From RPQJ01 sp963732415 (GTDB taxonomy: Bacteria; Pseudomonadota; Gammaproteobacteria; Steroidobacterales; Steroidobacteraceae), in NCBI GenBank assembly GCA_963732415.1, contig CAVSZK010000012.1, forward strand, positions 186,001-250,000: a DNA stretch of 64,000 nt. The letters run 5' to 3'. The notes beneath the pieces are model-generated. The model was not told where the DNA came from, ran no database searches, and saw only the letters and a list, made by a program, of their open reading frames with translations. Both the position numbers and the translations under genes were made by a program. The first letter of the stretch is position 1. Each line of letters starts with the position of its first letter. Below are positions 1 to 8,233 of the stretch, in pieces.

Positions 1-174
1 CAGTGGCGGGGCCGTGACAAGTGCCCCGTTTTCTCATGTAACCGGAGGTCCCGGGCGGCCCCCGGACACAGTCTGTGGACCTGGGCCGCACTTTGCGGCG
101 CGATTAAATTGCGCCGGCTCAAACAGTGACGGCGACGGGGTACTTATCGCCTGGAACGATAGGGCCGCCGCTGC
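1..174. other. Non-coding left edge with small hairpins
   Basis: I find no convincing gene here. The stretch lies downstream of the CHAT gene on the minus strand. It contains a 6-bp stem GCCGCA-CTT-TGCGGC near 91-105 and an overlapping near-palindrome GGCGCGATT/AATTGCGCC just after it. These could act as a factor-assisted terminator for the minus-strand operon, but no clear U-tract follows, so the role is open. Confidence 0.3.
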
Positions 175-3100
175 CTAGTCGCCTTCGGGGCCGAGCCGGA
201 ACCCCGGGTTGCCGTAGTGCACGTAGTCGGCCCAGTCGATCGAGCCCGATGACAACACTTCTCGGCGAGCCCTGAGAATCGTGTCGCCCAGTCCTGCACC
301 ACCGAGCAGGCCCGCGTATAAGGTCTTCGAAAACGCCAGCGCCGATGCATCGCCCACCGGCCAGTGCGTGCCGACGAAATTGGCGACGCCGCCATCAAGG
401 ATCGCCTCGGCGAGGCTGCTCGAGCGGCGCAGGCCGAAGAGGCGCGCCTGCATGGATCGACCAGTCGCGCCGCGGACGCTGACGCCGTCAGTCCGGTTGC
501 TACGACCGCCCTGGCCTGGCCGGCGCACGCGTGCCGCCTCGCAGGCATTGAAGAACACGAGTGCAGGCAGGCTCGCGATACCGTCGAGGTCGGCGCCTCG
601 CAAGACGGTGCCGTTTGCGCACACGAGGCCGCTCGCCCCCGGATCATCGGCGTCGAAAAATCCATGGCCAGCGAAATGCAGCACGTCATATTCGCCGGAT
701 CCCATTTCACGCAGCACGCGGGCGCGGCTGGCCGCCGAGCCTTCCACGAGGCTTACCGTTGCGCCGGCGCTGATCAGGGTCTCGCGCAGCACAGCCCCTT
801 CGTCCGCGGCTCCCGGCAAGTCGAGCGTGGGATTCACCACCATCAGCACGCGTGTGGTGCCGTCACCGACTCGCTCGTCGCGCCAGCGCGCAACCGAAAG
901 GCCCTCGCTCGTGTAGCGCCGGCTGAGACCGCCCTCGAGCGCGGGATGTACGCCGGCGACACGCAGCGTTTCCCAGGGCACGCGCGATGCTTCGCGATCG
1001 TGGACGATCACCAGCGGCCTGCGGACCATGGCCTCGAGTCCGTCGCGCACCGACCTGGCCAGCAGCAGTTTTGCCAGTTCGTCGCCGTAGCGCCCAAGGT
1101 CGCGCGCCGTCAGCGATTCGGGTCCGGCGCGGGAGACCAGCAAGCGCAGCGTCGATCGCCCGACCGTGACCTTGCCGCCCAGCACCGCGGCTTTTGCGCC
1201 CGCCGTCAGAAGCGCGCTCGAGCACTGGTAGTCGCTGCGGCCGTGTTCTGCCATCGACACGAGCAGGTAGGCTGGGTCGCTGGCGGTGACGGCAGCCGCT
1301 TCCGCGGGATGCGCCGGGCGTGCAGGACCCTGTCCAGCGACAGTGGTGCCGGCCGTGCCGCCCGGCGGCGGACGTGCCGAAGCCCCGGTCCTGGCCGTAC
1401 TCGCGCCCGCGTCAGCCACGACCGGCGCAGCCTCATCCACGACGACTTCGATGTCCGCGCCAGCGAGTTTCCTGAGCACGCGCGGCAGCGCGCGGTGGAT
1501 CGCCGCATACCTGCGTGGGTTGGTCTCGCAGATGCTGATGCGGCGAATGACGTGATCGTCGTCGCTGCGCAGCGCGGCGAAGAATCCGCCGAGCTGGTGT
1601 TCGAGAGCCGCCGCGACCGGCGTGCCGGAGCCCGTTCCGAACAGTACGGTCGCGAAATCCTCTGCGCGTGCACGCGTCAGTGTGCGCACGGCATTTTCGG
1701 CAGCGAATGCATGCGGGCTGGCGCCGAACTCCGGGAAGTCGCCCAGCCCGACGAACAGCACGAACTCCGCGAGCAGCTGGCTGCGCGCGCAGGGCAGCAC
1801 GAACGCTTCGCCGAGCCGGCCGGACAGCATGCGCCGCAGCGTGAACTCGCGCACCGCGCCGTCGAGGCGGGCGTCGATGGCCGCGGCGGCTCCGGAAGGA
1901 TCGACGTTGCGGAACACGCCGAGCACCAGCGCACGGGCATTAGCGTCCACGATGCTGCCGGCGCTCAGGCGGATCTCGATCACTCGCCGTCGGGGCGGTG
2001 TCGCGACAGCGCTCGCCGCTCCGCCCAGGTGGGTGCCGATTGCGCTGTCCGCACGCTTGCGGCCCTTCGCTGGCCCACGCAGCGATCTCCTTGACACCGT
2101 GCCGTGGAATTCGGGGGAGACGACCGGCTCGAGCAGGCGCCGACGCGCATCGGCAGAAAGGTCCTGCCAGCGAACCTTGTGAGGCGCGACCCGCCGCAGC
2201 ATTGATTCGGCGACGGTTCGCGCACGCGGTGTCTTCGCGCGGCGCGTGGTCGAGGGCAGTCGCCGGGTGGTTCCGTCGCGGAGCAGGTCTGCGACCGCCG
2301 AGATTACGCGGCCATTGTTCGGCAGGCCGCCGTGCTTCTCTGCAACGAACCAGGTCGGTGTCCCTGGCATTTCGGCCAGCACGCGTGGCACGGTGCCATC
2401 GCCTTCGTGGCTCAGCCGGAAGCTGAAACCGCCTGCACCGAGTTCCGCACCGGTAACGGTCTCCTGGCGCACGCCGACGATGTGCAGGCAGCGCTGGTCG
2501 ACATCTGGGCGACGGTGTCTCGCTGCGACCGCTTCGAGCAGCAAGCGCGGATCGGGACGCAGCGTGTCACGGGGCCAGTTCGCCGCGTCGAAGAAATCCG
2601 GCCCGTCTGCAAGCACCGGATCCGGCAGCAGTTCATGAAGCGAAGGCAGGCTGCGGAACACCATGCGCGCCAGGTCCTCGGCATCGTGCCTGAGGTCAAG
2701 CGCTGCAAGCTTCCGCACCGTAACGTAGACACCGCGCAGCGCGAGCACGGCCGCGAAGGATCCGGCGTTCGGTGCACCGAGCTGCACGACGCGCGAGATG
2801 CGCCCCGCGCTGGCAGCGAGCGCGACGCGTGCAACCACGCCGCCCATGCTGTGCCCGACCAGCATCACGTCGCGAACGCCGTCGGCCTCGATGCGCGTGT
2901 TCAGTTCCGCCGCGAGTATCTCGGCGCTGAGCCGCCAGTCATAGGCGTGGAAGCGCGCATCGAATCCCGCAATCGTCAGCGACAGCTTCAGCTTGAGTGC
3001 GTTCAGCAGCATTACGCCCAGCGCAGAGAGCCGCGATCCGCGCGGCAGTGCGAGCCGAGTCAGGTGCCCGGCGACGATCTCGATCGGGTCGAGCCAGAGC

Positions 3101-3345
3101 ACGTCATCGAGCAGCCGGCCGCGCGTTCCGATGCGCGAGCCCATGAGTCCGGGCAGCACATAGACCACCTGGCCGCCGCGTGTCCGGGTCTCGCTGGCGC
3201 GCTTTGCCAGCGTCGAAAGCTCGCGATAGCCACGCGGACCGAACTGCGCGGAGAGCTCGGCCCTGCGCTCGCCACTCACGAGCAGGCGCTCGATGTCCTC
3301 GTCATGCAGCCTGTGCAGCGGAAGTTGCGCGCGCCTGTCCATCAT
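175..3345 (-). CDS. Alpha/beta-hydrolase (LCAT/PGAP1-like) - M17-N-like - CHAT protease fusion
   Basis: A 1056-residue multidomain protein. The N-terminal third is an alpha/beta-hydrolase: it has a PGLMGS oxyanion-type loop, a nucleophile elbow GHSMGG with Ser about 166, a later DGTVPR segment that could supply the Asp, and an EKHGG segment that could supply the His. The middle (roughly 440-620) resembles the N-terminal domain of M17 leucyl aminopeptidases, without their metal-binding catalytic half. The C-terminal ~260 residues are a CHAT caspase-like domain, with His894 in FAGHGFF and Cys935 in FFNACEA, so the dyad looks intact. There is no signal peptide, so the protein is probably cytoplasmic. 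I start at 3345 (tandem ATGs) because it lies 20 bp after the copper-chaperone gene; an in-frame start at 3393 would overlap that gene. The function is unknown; CHAT proteases often act in bacterial immunity or regulated death, but that is inference here. Confidence 0.88.
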   Translation of the reverse strand: MMDRRAQLPLHRLHDEDIERLLVSGERRAELSAQFGPRGYRELSTLAKRASETRTRGGQVVYVLPGLMGSRIGTRGRLLDDVLWLDPIEIVAGHLTRLALPRGSRLSALGVMLLNALKLKLSLTIAGFDARFHAYDWRLSAEILAAELNTRIEADGVRDVMLVGHSMGGVVARVALAASAGRISRVVQLGAPNAGSFAAVLALRGVYVTVRKLAALDLRHDAEDLARMVFRSLPSLHELLPDPVLADGPDFFDAANWPRDTLRPDPRLLLEAVAARHRRPDVDQRCLHIVGVRQETVTGAELGAGGFSFRLSHEGDGTVPRVLAEMPGTPTWFVAEKHGGLPNNGRVISAVADLLRDGTTRRLPSTTRRAKTPRARTVAESMLRRVAPHKVRWQDLSADARRRLLEPVVSPEFHGTVSRRSLRGPAKGRKRADSAIGTHLGGAASAVATPPRRRVIEIRLSAGSIVDANARALVLGVFRNVDPSGAAAAIDARLDGAVREFTLRRMLSGRLGEAFVLPCARSQLLAEFVLFVGLGDFPEFGASPHAFAAENAVRTLTRARAEDFATVLFGTGSGTPVAAALEHQLGGFFAALRSDDDHVIRRISICETNPRRYAAIHRALPRVLRKLAGADIEVVVDEAAPVVADAGASTARTGASARPPPGGTAGTTVAGQGPARPAHPAEAAAVTASDPAYLLVSMAEHGRSDYQCSSALLTAGAKAAVLGGKVTVGRSTLRLLVSRAGPESLTARDLGRYGDELAKLLLARSVRDGLEAMVRRPLVIVHDREASRVPWETLRVAGVHPALEGGLSRRYTSEGLSVARWRDERVGDGTTRVLMVVNPTLDLPGAADEGAVLRETLISAGATVSLVEGSAASRARVLREMGSGEYDVLHFAGHGFFDADDPGASGLVCANGTVLRGADLDGIASLPALVFFNACEAARVRRPGQGGRSNRTDGVSVRGATGRSMQARLFGLRRSSSLAEAILDGGVANFVGTHWPVGDASALAFSKTLYAGLLGGAGLGDTILRARREVLSSGSIDWADYVHYGNPGFRLGPEGD

Positions 3346-3365
3346 CGGTGCGCGCCCGGCGCCCC

Positions 3366-3827
3366 TCAGTGCGCGGCCGGGGCGGCGGGCCACGTCGCGC
3401 CTGCATCGACGACGGTGACCTGCACGGTCTGCACGCCCGCTTTCTCGAAACGAAGATCAAGCGGAAACGTCTCGCCGGCTACCAGGGGCCCGGTGAGTCC
3501 CATCAACATGATGTGGGTGCCACCGGGGGCCAGCACGACTTGCTTGCCGGCGGGCACCGGGACGCCTTCCACCTGCCGCATCGCCGCGACACCCCCCGAT
3601 TCCTCGACCGTGTGCAGCTGGACCATGGACGCGCGACCGGAGTTGGCGCCGACCAGGCGATCATTGGTCGAGCCACCGGTGATCGTGAGGTAGGCCGCGC
3701 CGACGCTTACACCCGGAGGTGTGGCCCGTGCCCAGGCGCCCGACACTGACGGCGTCCCGGCGACTGCAAGCACTGGCAGGGCCATCAATACGAGACTCGC
3801 CAGTGCCCGTCGCATCCTGCCCGCCAT
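3366..3827 (-). CDS. Periplasmic copper chaperone, PCu(A)C family
   Basis: A 153-residue secreted protein with a cleavable signal peptide (cleavage near residue 23, after AVAG). It carries the exact PCu(A)C copper motif H-x10-M-x21-H-x-M: His72, Met83, His105 and Met107. The family binds Cu(I) in the periplasm and helps deliver copper to the CuA/CuB sites of cytochrome oxidase. The ATG at 3827 is preceded by GAGGAG located inside the last codons of oxyR, and only 5 bp separate the two genes, so translation is probably coupled. The CHAT gene follows after 20 bp. The N-terminal extension that an upstream in-frame start would add is not needed. Confidence 0.9.
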   Translation of the reverse strand: MAGRMRRALASLVLMALPVLAVAGTPSVSGAWARATPPGVSVGAAYLTITGGSTNDRLVGANSGRASMVQLHTVEESGGVAAMRQVEGVPVPAGKQVVLAPGGTHIMLMGLTGPLVAGETFPLDLRFEKAGVQTVQVTVVDAGATWPAAPAAH

Positions 3828-3832
3828 CTTCG

Positions 3833-4726
3833 CTACTCCTCTTTCATCACTGCGCGAATCACGCCCGCCACTGCCTCGATCGCCTGGTTCCTGGTCGTGG
3901 ACCTGCGCCACACGGCGCCGATCGTACGCGCCGGCGCAGGCTTCGCGAAGGGCTTGATCTTGAGGCCCCGTGCGGTGCTGCCGTGTGATGCTGCCGCGAG
4001 CTGCGGCATCAAGGTCACACCGTGACCCGCAGCCACCATCTGTCGCAGCGTCTCGAGGCTGGTTGCGCGGTAGTCCTGGTCCTCGTGTACCCGCACGCGG
4101 CTGCAGACCTCGAGCGCCTGGTCGCGCAGGCAGTGCCCGTCCTCTAGCAGCAGCAATGTCTCTCCCCTCAGGTCCTCGAGCTTCAGTCGGTCCCTTGCGG
4201 CCAGCGGATGACCCGCAGGTACCGCGACCGTGAACGGCTCGTCGTAGAGCGCGACCGTGTCGAGGCCATCCTGCGGCACCGGCAAGGCCAGGATTCCGAC
4301 GTCGATCTCGCCAGCGCGGAGCTTCTCGAGCAGCGGCTCGGTCTGGTACTCGTAGAGCATCAGCTTGAGTCGCGGCAGGTCGCGACGTAGCCGCCGCGCT
4401 ACGTGTGGCAGCAGGTAAGGCCCGACGGTCGGGATCAGCGCGACCTTCAGCGAGCCCGCAAGCGGGTCGCGATCCGATCTTGCGAGTTCGACGATCGCGT
4501 CCGCCTCGAGCAGTATCCGGCGCGCTCGCTCGACCACCCGGGTGCCGGCCTCGGTCAGGGTCACCCGGCGCGGTTGGCGCTCGATGAGTGGTACGCCAAG
4601 GTACTCCTCTAGCTTGCGGAGCTGCGCAGACAGCGTGGGCTGGCTCACGTGGCAACGCAGCGCCGCGCGTCCGAAGTGCCTTTCGTCGGCAAGTGCCACC
4701 AGGTAGCGGAGGTCGCGGAGATTCAT
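3833..4726 (-). CDS. oxyR: Hydrogen peroxide sensor, LysR family (OxyR)
   Basis: A 297-residue LysR-type regulator: N-terminal winged helix-turn-helix (CHVSQPTLSAQLRKLE near 25-40) and a C-terminal effector domain. The redox pair Cys199 and Cys208 sits in GHCLRDQALEVC, at the same numbering as E. coli OxyR when the start MNLRDLRYL is used. This identifies a peroxide-responsive OxyR rather than a generic LysR protein and decides the start at 4726 over an upstream in-frame ATG at 4759. It leads a likely operon with the copper chaperone and the CHAT hydrolase, and is divergent from the NUDIX gene, so the 50-70 bp between them may hold both promoters. Confidence 0.93.
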   Translation of the reverse strand: MNLRDLRYLVALADERHFGRAALRCHVSQPTLSAQLRKLEEYLGVPLIERQPRRVTLTEAGTRVVERARRILLEADAIVELARSDRDPLAGSLKVALIPTVGPYLLPHVARRLRRDLPRLKLMLYEYQTEPLLEKLRAGEIDVGILALPVPQDGLDTVALYDEPFTVAVPAGHPLAARDRLKLEDLRGETLLLLEDGHCLRDQALEVCSRVRVHEDQDYRATSLETLRQMVAAGHGVTLMPQLAAASHGSTARGLKIKPFAKPAPARTIGAVWRRSTTRNQAIEAVAGVIRAVMKEE

Positions 4727-4763
4727 GGCGTGATCATAGTCCGGGAACGCGATCGACATCCTC

Positions 4764-4769
4764 TATAAT
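4764..4769 (+). promoter_or_regulatory. Consensus -10 (TATAAT) for NUDIX gene
   Basis: A perfect TATAAT lies 29 bp before the NUDIX start in the oxyR/NUDIX divergent gap. I see no good -35 at 16-18 bp spacing (sequence there is ccggga-like). An activator such as the divergently encoded OxyR could compensate, but that is inference. Confidence 0.4.
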
Positions 4770-4775
4770 CGCCGG

Positions 4776-4802
4776 ATGCCCCTCTGCAGTACCAAGGAAT
4801 GA
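4776..4802 (+). CDS. Possible 8-codon leader peptide (MPLCSTKE)
   Basis: An ATG seven bases after the TATAAT box opens an 8-codon frame that stops at TGA and overlaps the NUDIX start codon as ATGA. If transcription starts near 4776 the message would be nearly leaderless, and translation of this peptide could be coupled to the NUDIX gene. It is too short to be supported by codon use, so it may be chance. Confidence 0.25.
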   Translation: MPLCSTKE

Positions 4803-5233
4803 CCGCCCGCCGGCACAGATTGTCGGCCGGTGTCGTCGTCGTGCAGCGGACCGACGCGGGCTGGCGATTCCTGCTGTTGCGAGCATTCAATCACTGGGAC
4901 TTCCCCAAGGGCATGGTCGAGGAGGGCGAGGAACCGCTCGCAGCGGCACTGCGCGAGGTGGAAGAGGAATCCGGCATCGCCGACCTCGTGTTCGAATGGG
5001 GTGAAGGTTCCACCCAGACCGGCCCCTACAGCCGCGGCAAGGTCGCGCAGTATTTCATCGCCAGCACGCAGACCTGCGCTGTCGAGTTGCTGGTAAATCC
5101 GGAGATCGGGCGTCCCGAGCACGCCGAGTTCCGCTGGGCCAGTTTCGACGAAGCGACGAAGCTCGTCACGCCCCGCCTGCAGCCAGTGCTCAAGTGGGCC
5201 GAGATGATATTGAACCTGCCGGTCGGCGAGTGA
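4799..5233 (+). CDS. NUDIX hydrolase (diadenosine tetraphosphatase-like)
   Basis: A 144-residue single-domain NUDIX protein. The NUDIX box G-x5-E-x7-REVEEESGI occupies residues 38-60 with all canonical acidic residues. Leading sequence WDFPKG just before the box, and short length, resemble asymmetric Ap4A hydrolases (NUDT2-like), which cleave dinucleoside polyphosphates; substrate remains an inference. The start at 4799 has its purine-rich AAGGA immediately adjacent, which is unusually close, and overlaps a possible 8-codon leader. Divergent from oxyR. Confidence 0.88.
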   Translation: MTARRHRLSAGVVVVQRTDAGWRFLLLRAFNHWDFPKGMVEEGEEPLAAALREVEEESGIADLVFEWGEGSTQTGPYSRGKVAQYFIASTQTCAVELLVNPEIGRPEHAEFRWASFDEATKLVTPRLQPVLKWAEMILNLPVGE

Positions 5234-5243
5234 ATCATCGGCC

Positions 5244-6200
5244 TCAAACCACCCGGCCGCGTCTCCCGCCTCGCCTGAAATCCTCGACATTCGCGGCCAA
5301 CTCGTCCAGGCAGCGCTGGCGCGCCTCGCGCGCTGCCCAGGCCACGTGCGGTGTCACGACCAGGTTTGGAATGTCGACTGCGAGTAGCGGATCGCCATCC
5401 ACCGGCGGCTCCTGCTGCAGCACGTCGATGGCCGCACCGCCCAGGCGCCCGCCGCGCAGCGCGTCGGCCAGCGCGGCCGAATCTACCAGCGCCCCGCGCG
5501 CGGTGTTGATCAGTACCGCGTCCGGCTTCATTCGTGCGAGCTGCGCTGCGCCGATCAATCCCTGCGTCGCGGGAGTGAGCGGACAGTGCAGGCTCAGTAC
5601 GTCCGCCATGGGCAGCAGTTCGTCGAGGTCCATGCGGCCTGGTTGCCGATCGCCGCCTGGCCGGTTCGCGACCTCCACGTTCATGCCGAAGGCGCTGGCC
5701 GCGTGCGCGACGCCGCGGCCGAGCGCACCGTGACCCACGATGCCCAGCGTGCGGCCGGTGAGCTCGCGGATTGGGAAATCGAGCAGGCAGAACTGTTCGC
5801 CGCGCTGCCACGCGCCGGATCGAACCAGCCCGTCGTACTCGCGCAGGCGCTGGGTCAGCATCAGCAAGGTGCCGAAAACGTGCTGCACGACCGAGGCAGT
5901 GCAGTAGTCGCGAAGATTGCAGACGGCGATGCCGCGTTCCGAGGCTGCGGCCAGGTCCACGTTGTTGGTCCCGGTGGCGGTGAGCGCGACCAGTCTCAGT
6001 GACGGCGTCGCCTCGATGATCTCGCGCGTCAGGCGCAGCTTGTTCAGCAGCACGACCGCGTTGCCCGCGATGCACGAGGCCACGTCCTGCTGCCGGGTGT
6101 TGTCGCGGATCTCGATGCCGGGCAGCGCGCGGTGCAGCGGTGCCGGGTCGAGATCGCCCCTGAAGCTCACGGTGGCGTAGTCGAGAAAAATTGACTTCAT
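5244..6200 (-). CDS. D-2-hydroxyacid dehydrogenase, glycerate dehydrogenase-like
   Basis: A 318-residue NAD(P)-dependent D-2-hydroxyacid dehydrogenase. It has the Rossmann dinucleotide motif GHGALG (156-161) and the family catalytic triad: Arg235 in INTARGALVD, Glu264 in QQEPP and His285 in TPHVAWAA. The TPHVAWA variant and TATGTNNVD near 74-82 are typical of hydroxypyruvate reductase/glycerate dehydrogenase (HprA), which interconverts hydroxypyruvate and glycerate. The start at 6200 (MKSIFLDYATVSF) matches the family. Its ribosome-binding site, GGAG about 11 bases upstream, lies within one arm of the hairpin at 6203-6248. It converges with the NUDIX gene, leaving only 10 bp. Confidence 0.9.
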   Translation of the reverse strand: MKSIFLDYATVSFRGDLDPAPLHRALPGIEIRDNTRQQDVASCIAGNAVVLLNKLRLTREIIEATPSLRLVALTATGTNNVDLAAASERGIAVCNLRDYCTASVVQHVFGTLLMLTQRLREYDGLVRSGAWQRGEQFCLLDFPIRELTGRTLGIVGHGALGRGVAHAASAFGMNVEVANRPGGDRQPGRMDLDELLPMADVLSLHCPLTPATQGLIGAAQLARMKPDAVLINTARGALVDSAALADALRGGRLGGAAIDVLQQEPPVDGDPLLAVDIPNLVVTPHVAWAAREARQRCLDELAANVEDFRRGGRRGRVV

Positions 6201-6202
6201 GA

Positions 6203-6248
6203 GGGGACATTCTCCTTTTTTCTGGAGAAAGAAAAGGAGAATGTCCCC
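6203..6248. repeat. REP-like palindrome, GGGGACATTCTCC family
   Basis: A perfect inverted repeat with 17-bp arms (GGGGACATTCTCCTTTT, 6203-6219 and 6232-6248) and a 12-bp loop that itself holds TTCT-GG-AGAA. A diverged second copy is at 58470-58533. The element begins 2 bp upstream of the dehydrogenase ATG and supplies its purine-rich ribosome-binding stretch. It resembles REP elements mobilised by RAYT transposases; no such transposase is in the window. Confidence 0.8.
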
Positions 6249-6349
6249 CCTTCGCGCGGATTCACGCGCCCGGAAAGTGGTTTTCCGCGATTGTCCATGC
6301 GGGCCGCCCGGCGCAGCCTGTGCGCAGGGAACAGGATCGGCACGCGGCA

Positions 6350-8233
6350 ATGACCATAACCGAGGCACGACAGGCGCCAGACGTCGAGGCGTTGGTGCGC
6401 GAGGCCGTTACGCGCTGGCGCAGCGAGCCCACGGGCCTGCTGCAGGTGCTGCGCGAAGTCCAGGAGTCGCTGAGCTACATTCCGCCACAGGCTCTCTCGC
6501 TGATCGCACGGCTGCTGCGTCAGCCGTTGTCGCGCGTCAGGGGAATCGCCGGCTTCTATTCGTTCCTGTCGATCGAGCCCTGGGGCCGCTACCGGGTGCT
6601 CTTCTCGGACAACGTCACCGATCGCATGCAGGGAAGTGAGCGTCTGCTCGCCGAGATGTGCCATCGCCTGTGGGTGGAGTCGGGGAAGGTATCGGAGGAC
6701 GGACTCGTCAGCGTCGCAACGACTTCCTGTACGGGGCTATGCGACCAGGGGCCCGGCATGCTGGTGAACGGTCGGGCCATAGGCCGACTGACGTCCGAAA
6801 GGGTCGAGCAACTCTGCGGACTGATCCTGCGCAGCATTCCTCTGGCCGAATGGCCAGCGGGGCTTTTCGTCGTCGATGACAATGTGCGTCGGAGCGACGC
6901 GCTGCTCGGCCACGGCCTTGAGCCAGGCCAGGCGATCCGCGAGGCGCTGCGGCGCGGCGTCGAGGGGCGCCTCGAGCAGGCCGCGAACGAACGCTCCTGG
7001 CGCGAAGGCTATGTGGGCGCCGCGCTGGGCCCCGTCGCCGTACTCGAGGAGGTGAAGCGCTCGAACCTGCGCGGCCGCGGCGGTGCGGGATTCACCACCG
7101 GCATCAAGTGGGAGGCCTGTCGGCACGCCACCGGCAACGCCCGCTACGTGATCTGCAACGCGGACGAAGGCGAACCCGGGACATTCAAGGACCGCGTGCT
7201 GCTCACGAGCCACGCCGACCTGCTGTTCGACGGAATGACGGTCGCCGCCTATACGGTAGGCGCAGGGCGCGGATTCCTGTACCTGCGCGGCGAGTATCGG
7301 TACCTGCTCGAACACCTGCAGGCAGTCCTGCAGCGGCGTCGTGACGCAAACCTGCTCGGCGACAGGATCTGCGACCAGCCGGGCTTCGACTTCGACATCG
7401 AGATCCATGTCGGCGCCGGCTCGTACGTCTGCGGCGAGGAGTCAGCGCTGATCGAGTCGCTCGAGGGCAAGCGAGGCGTGCCGCGCAACCGCCCGCCGTT
7501 TCCGGTCACTGCCGGCTACCTGCAGCAGCCCACGATCGTGAACAATGTCGAGACGCTCTGTGCCGCGGCCCTGATCGCGGTGCGCGGCGGTGACTGGTAC
7601 CGTTCGATCGGCACGCTGAAGTCCGCGGGCACCAAGATTCTCTCGGTCGCCGGTGACTGTGAGCGGCCGGGCATCTACGAATACCCGTTCGGCGTGACGC
7701 TGCGACAGGTGCTCGAGGACTGCGGTGCTTCGAACACCCAGGCGATCCAGGTGAGCGGGCCGTCGGGCAGTTGCGTCGACGAGACGGAATTCGATCGCCG
7801 CATCGCCTTCGAGGACCTGCCGACCGCGGGCGCTTTCACCGTCTTCGACGCCAGCCGCGACATGTTCGAGGTCGCCCACGCCTACACGCAGTTCTTCGCA
7901 CACGAAAGCTGTGGCTTCTGCACCCCGTGCCGCGCCGGCACCTCGATGCTGATGCACTCGATGGCGAAGATCCGCGACGGCAACGGCACGCTGCATGACC
8001 TGCGCGAGATCGCAAGGTTGAACCGGGTGCTGCTGATGTCGGCGCACTGCGGCCTCGGCCACACTGCATGTAACCCCATCCTGGACACGATGAAGAAATT
8101 CCGGCCAATGTACGAACGCCGTCTCGCCGCACGTGACTTCGCGCCGGCCTTCGACCTGGATGCGGCGCTCTCCCGCGCGCGACAGATGACCGGCCGCGAC
8201 GACCCGGGCGCACACCTGGAGAACTCGACGTGA
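6350..8233 (+). CDS. hoxF: NAD-reducing [NiFe] hydrogenase, diaphorase subunit HoxF
   Basis: A 627-residue fusion of a NuoE-like N-terminal domain (about 1-150) to a NuoF-like FMN/NADH domain. FMN/NADH signatures are GRGGAGFTTG, CNADEGEPGTFKDR and CGEESALIES; the C-terminal 4Fe-4S site is SCGFCTPCRAG followed by HCGLG. This is the subunit that oxidises or reduces NAD(H) for the soluble bidirectional hydrogenase. In the NuoE-like part only the second cysteine pair (SCTGLC) remains; the first pair is replaced by SDNVTD, so that 2Fe-2S cluster is probably absent, as in Ralstonia HoxF. I use ATG 6350; a GTG at 6320 in the same frame would add 10 residues. Its stop overlaps hoxU by 4 bp. Confidence 0.93.
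   Translation: MTITEARQAPDVEALVREAVTRWRSEPTGLLQVLREVQESLSYIPPQALSLIARLLRQPLSRVRGIAGFYSFLSIEPWGRYRVLFSDNVTDRMQGSERLLAEMCHRLWVESGKVSEDGLVSVATTSCTGLCDQGPGMLVNGRAIGRLTSERVEQLCGLILRSIPLAEWPAGLFVVDDNVRRSDALLGHGLEPGQAIREALRRGVEGRLEQAANERSWREGYVGAALGPVAVLEEVKRSNLRGRGGAGFTTGIKWEACRHATGNARYVICNADEGEPGTFKDRVLLTSHADLLFDGMTVAAYTVGAGRGFLYLRGEYRYLLEHLQAVLQRRRDANLLGDRICDQPGFDFDIEIHVGAGSYVCGEESALIESLEGKRGVPRNRPPFPVTAGYLQQPTIVNNVETLCAAALIAVRGGDWYRSIGTLKSAGTKILSVAGDCERPGIYEYPFGVTLRQVLEDCGASNTQAIQVSGPSGSCVDETEFDRRIAFEDLPTAGAFTVFDASRDMFEVAHAYTQFFAHESCGFCTPCRAGTSMLMHSMAKIRDGNGTLHDLREIARLNRVLLMSAHCGLGHTACNPILDTMKKFRPMYERRLAARDFAPAFDLDAALSRARQMTGRDDPGAHLENST

Noticed and set aside
364..2094. 576-codon plus-strand frame over the CHAT gene
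   Set aside because: It is antisense to a gene with recognised domains and catalytic motifs; the translation is compositionally biased (Arg, Ala, His) and shows no domain.
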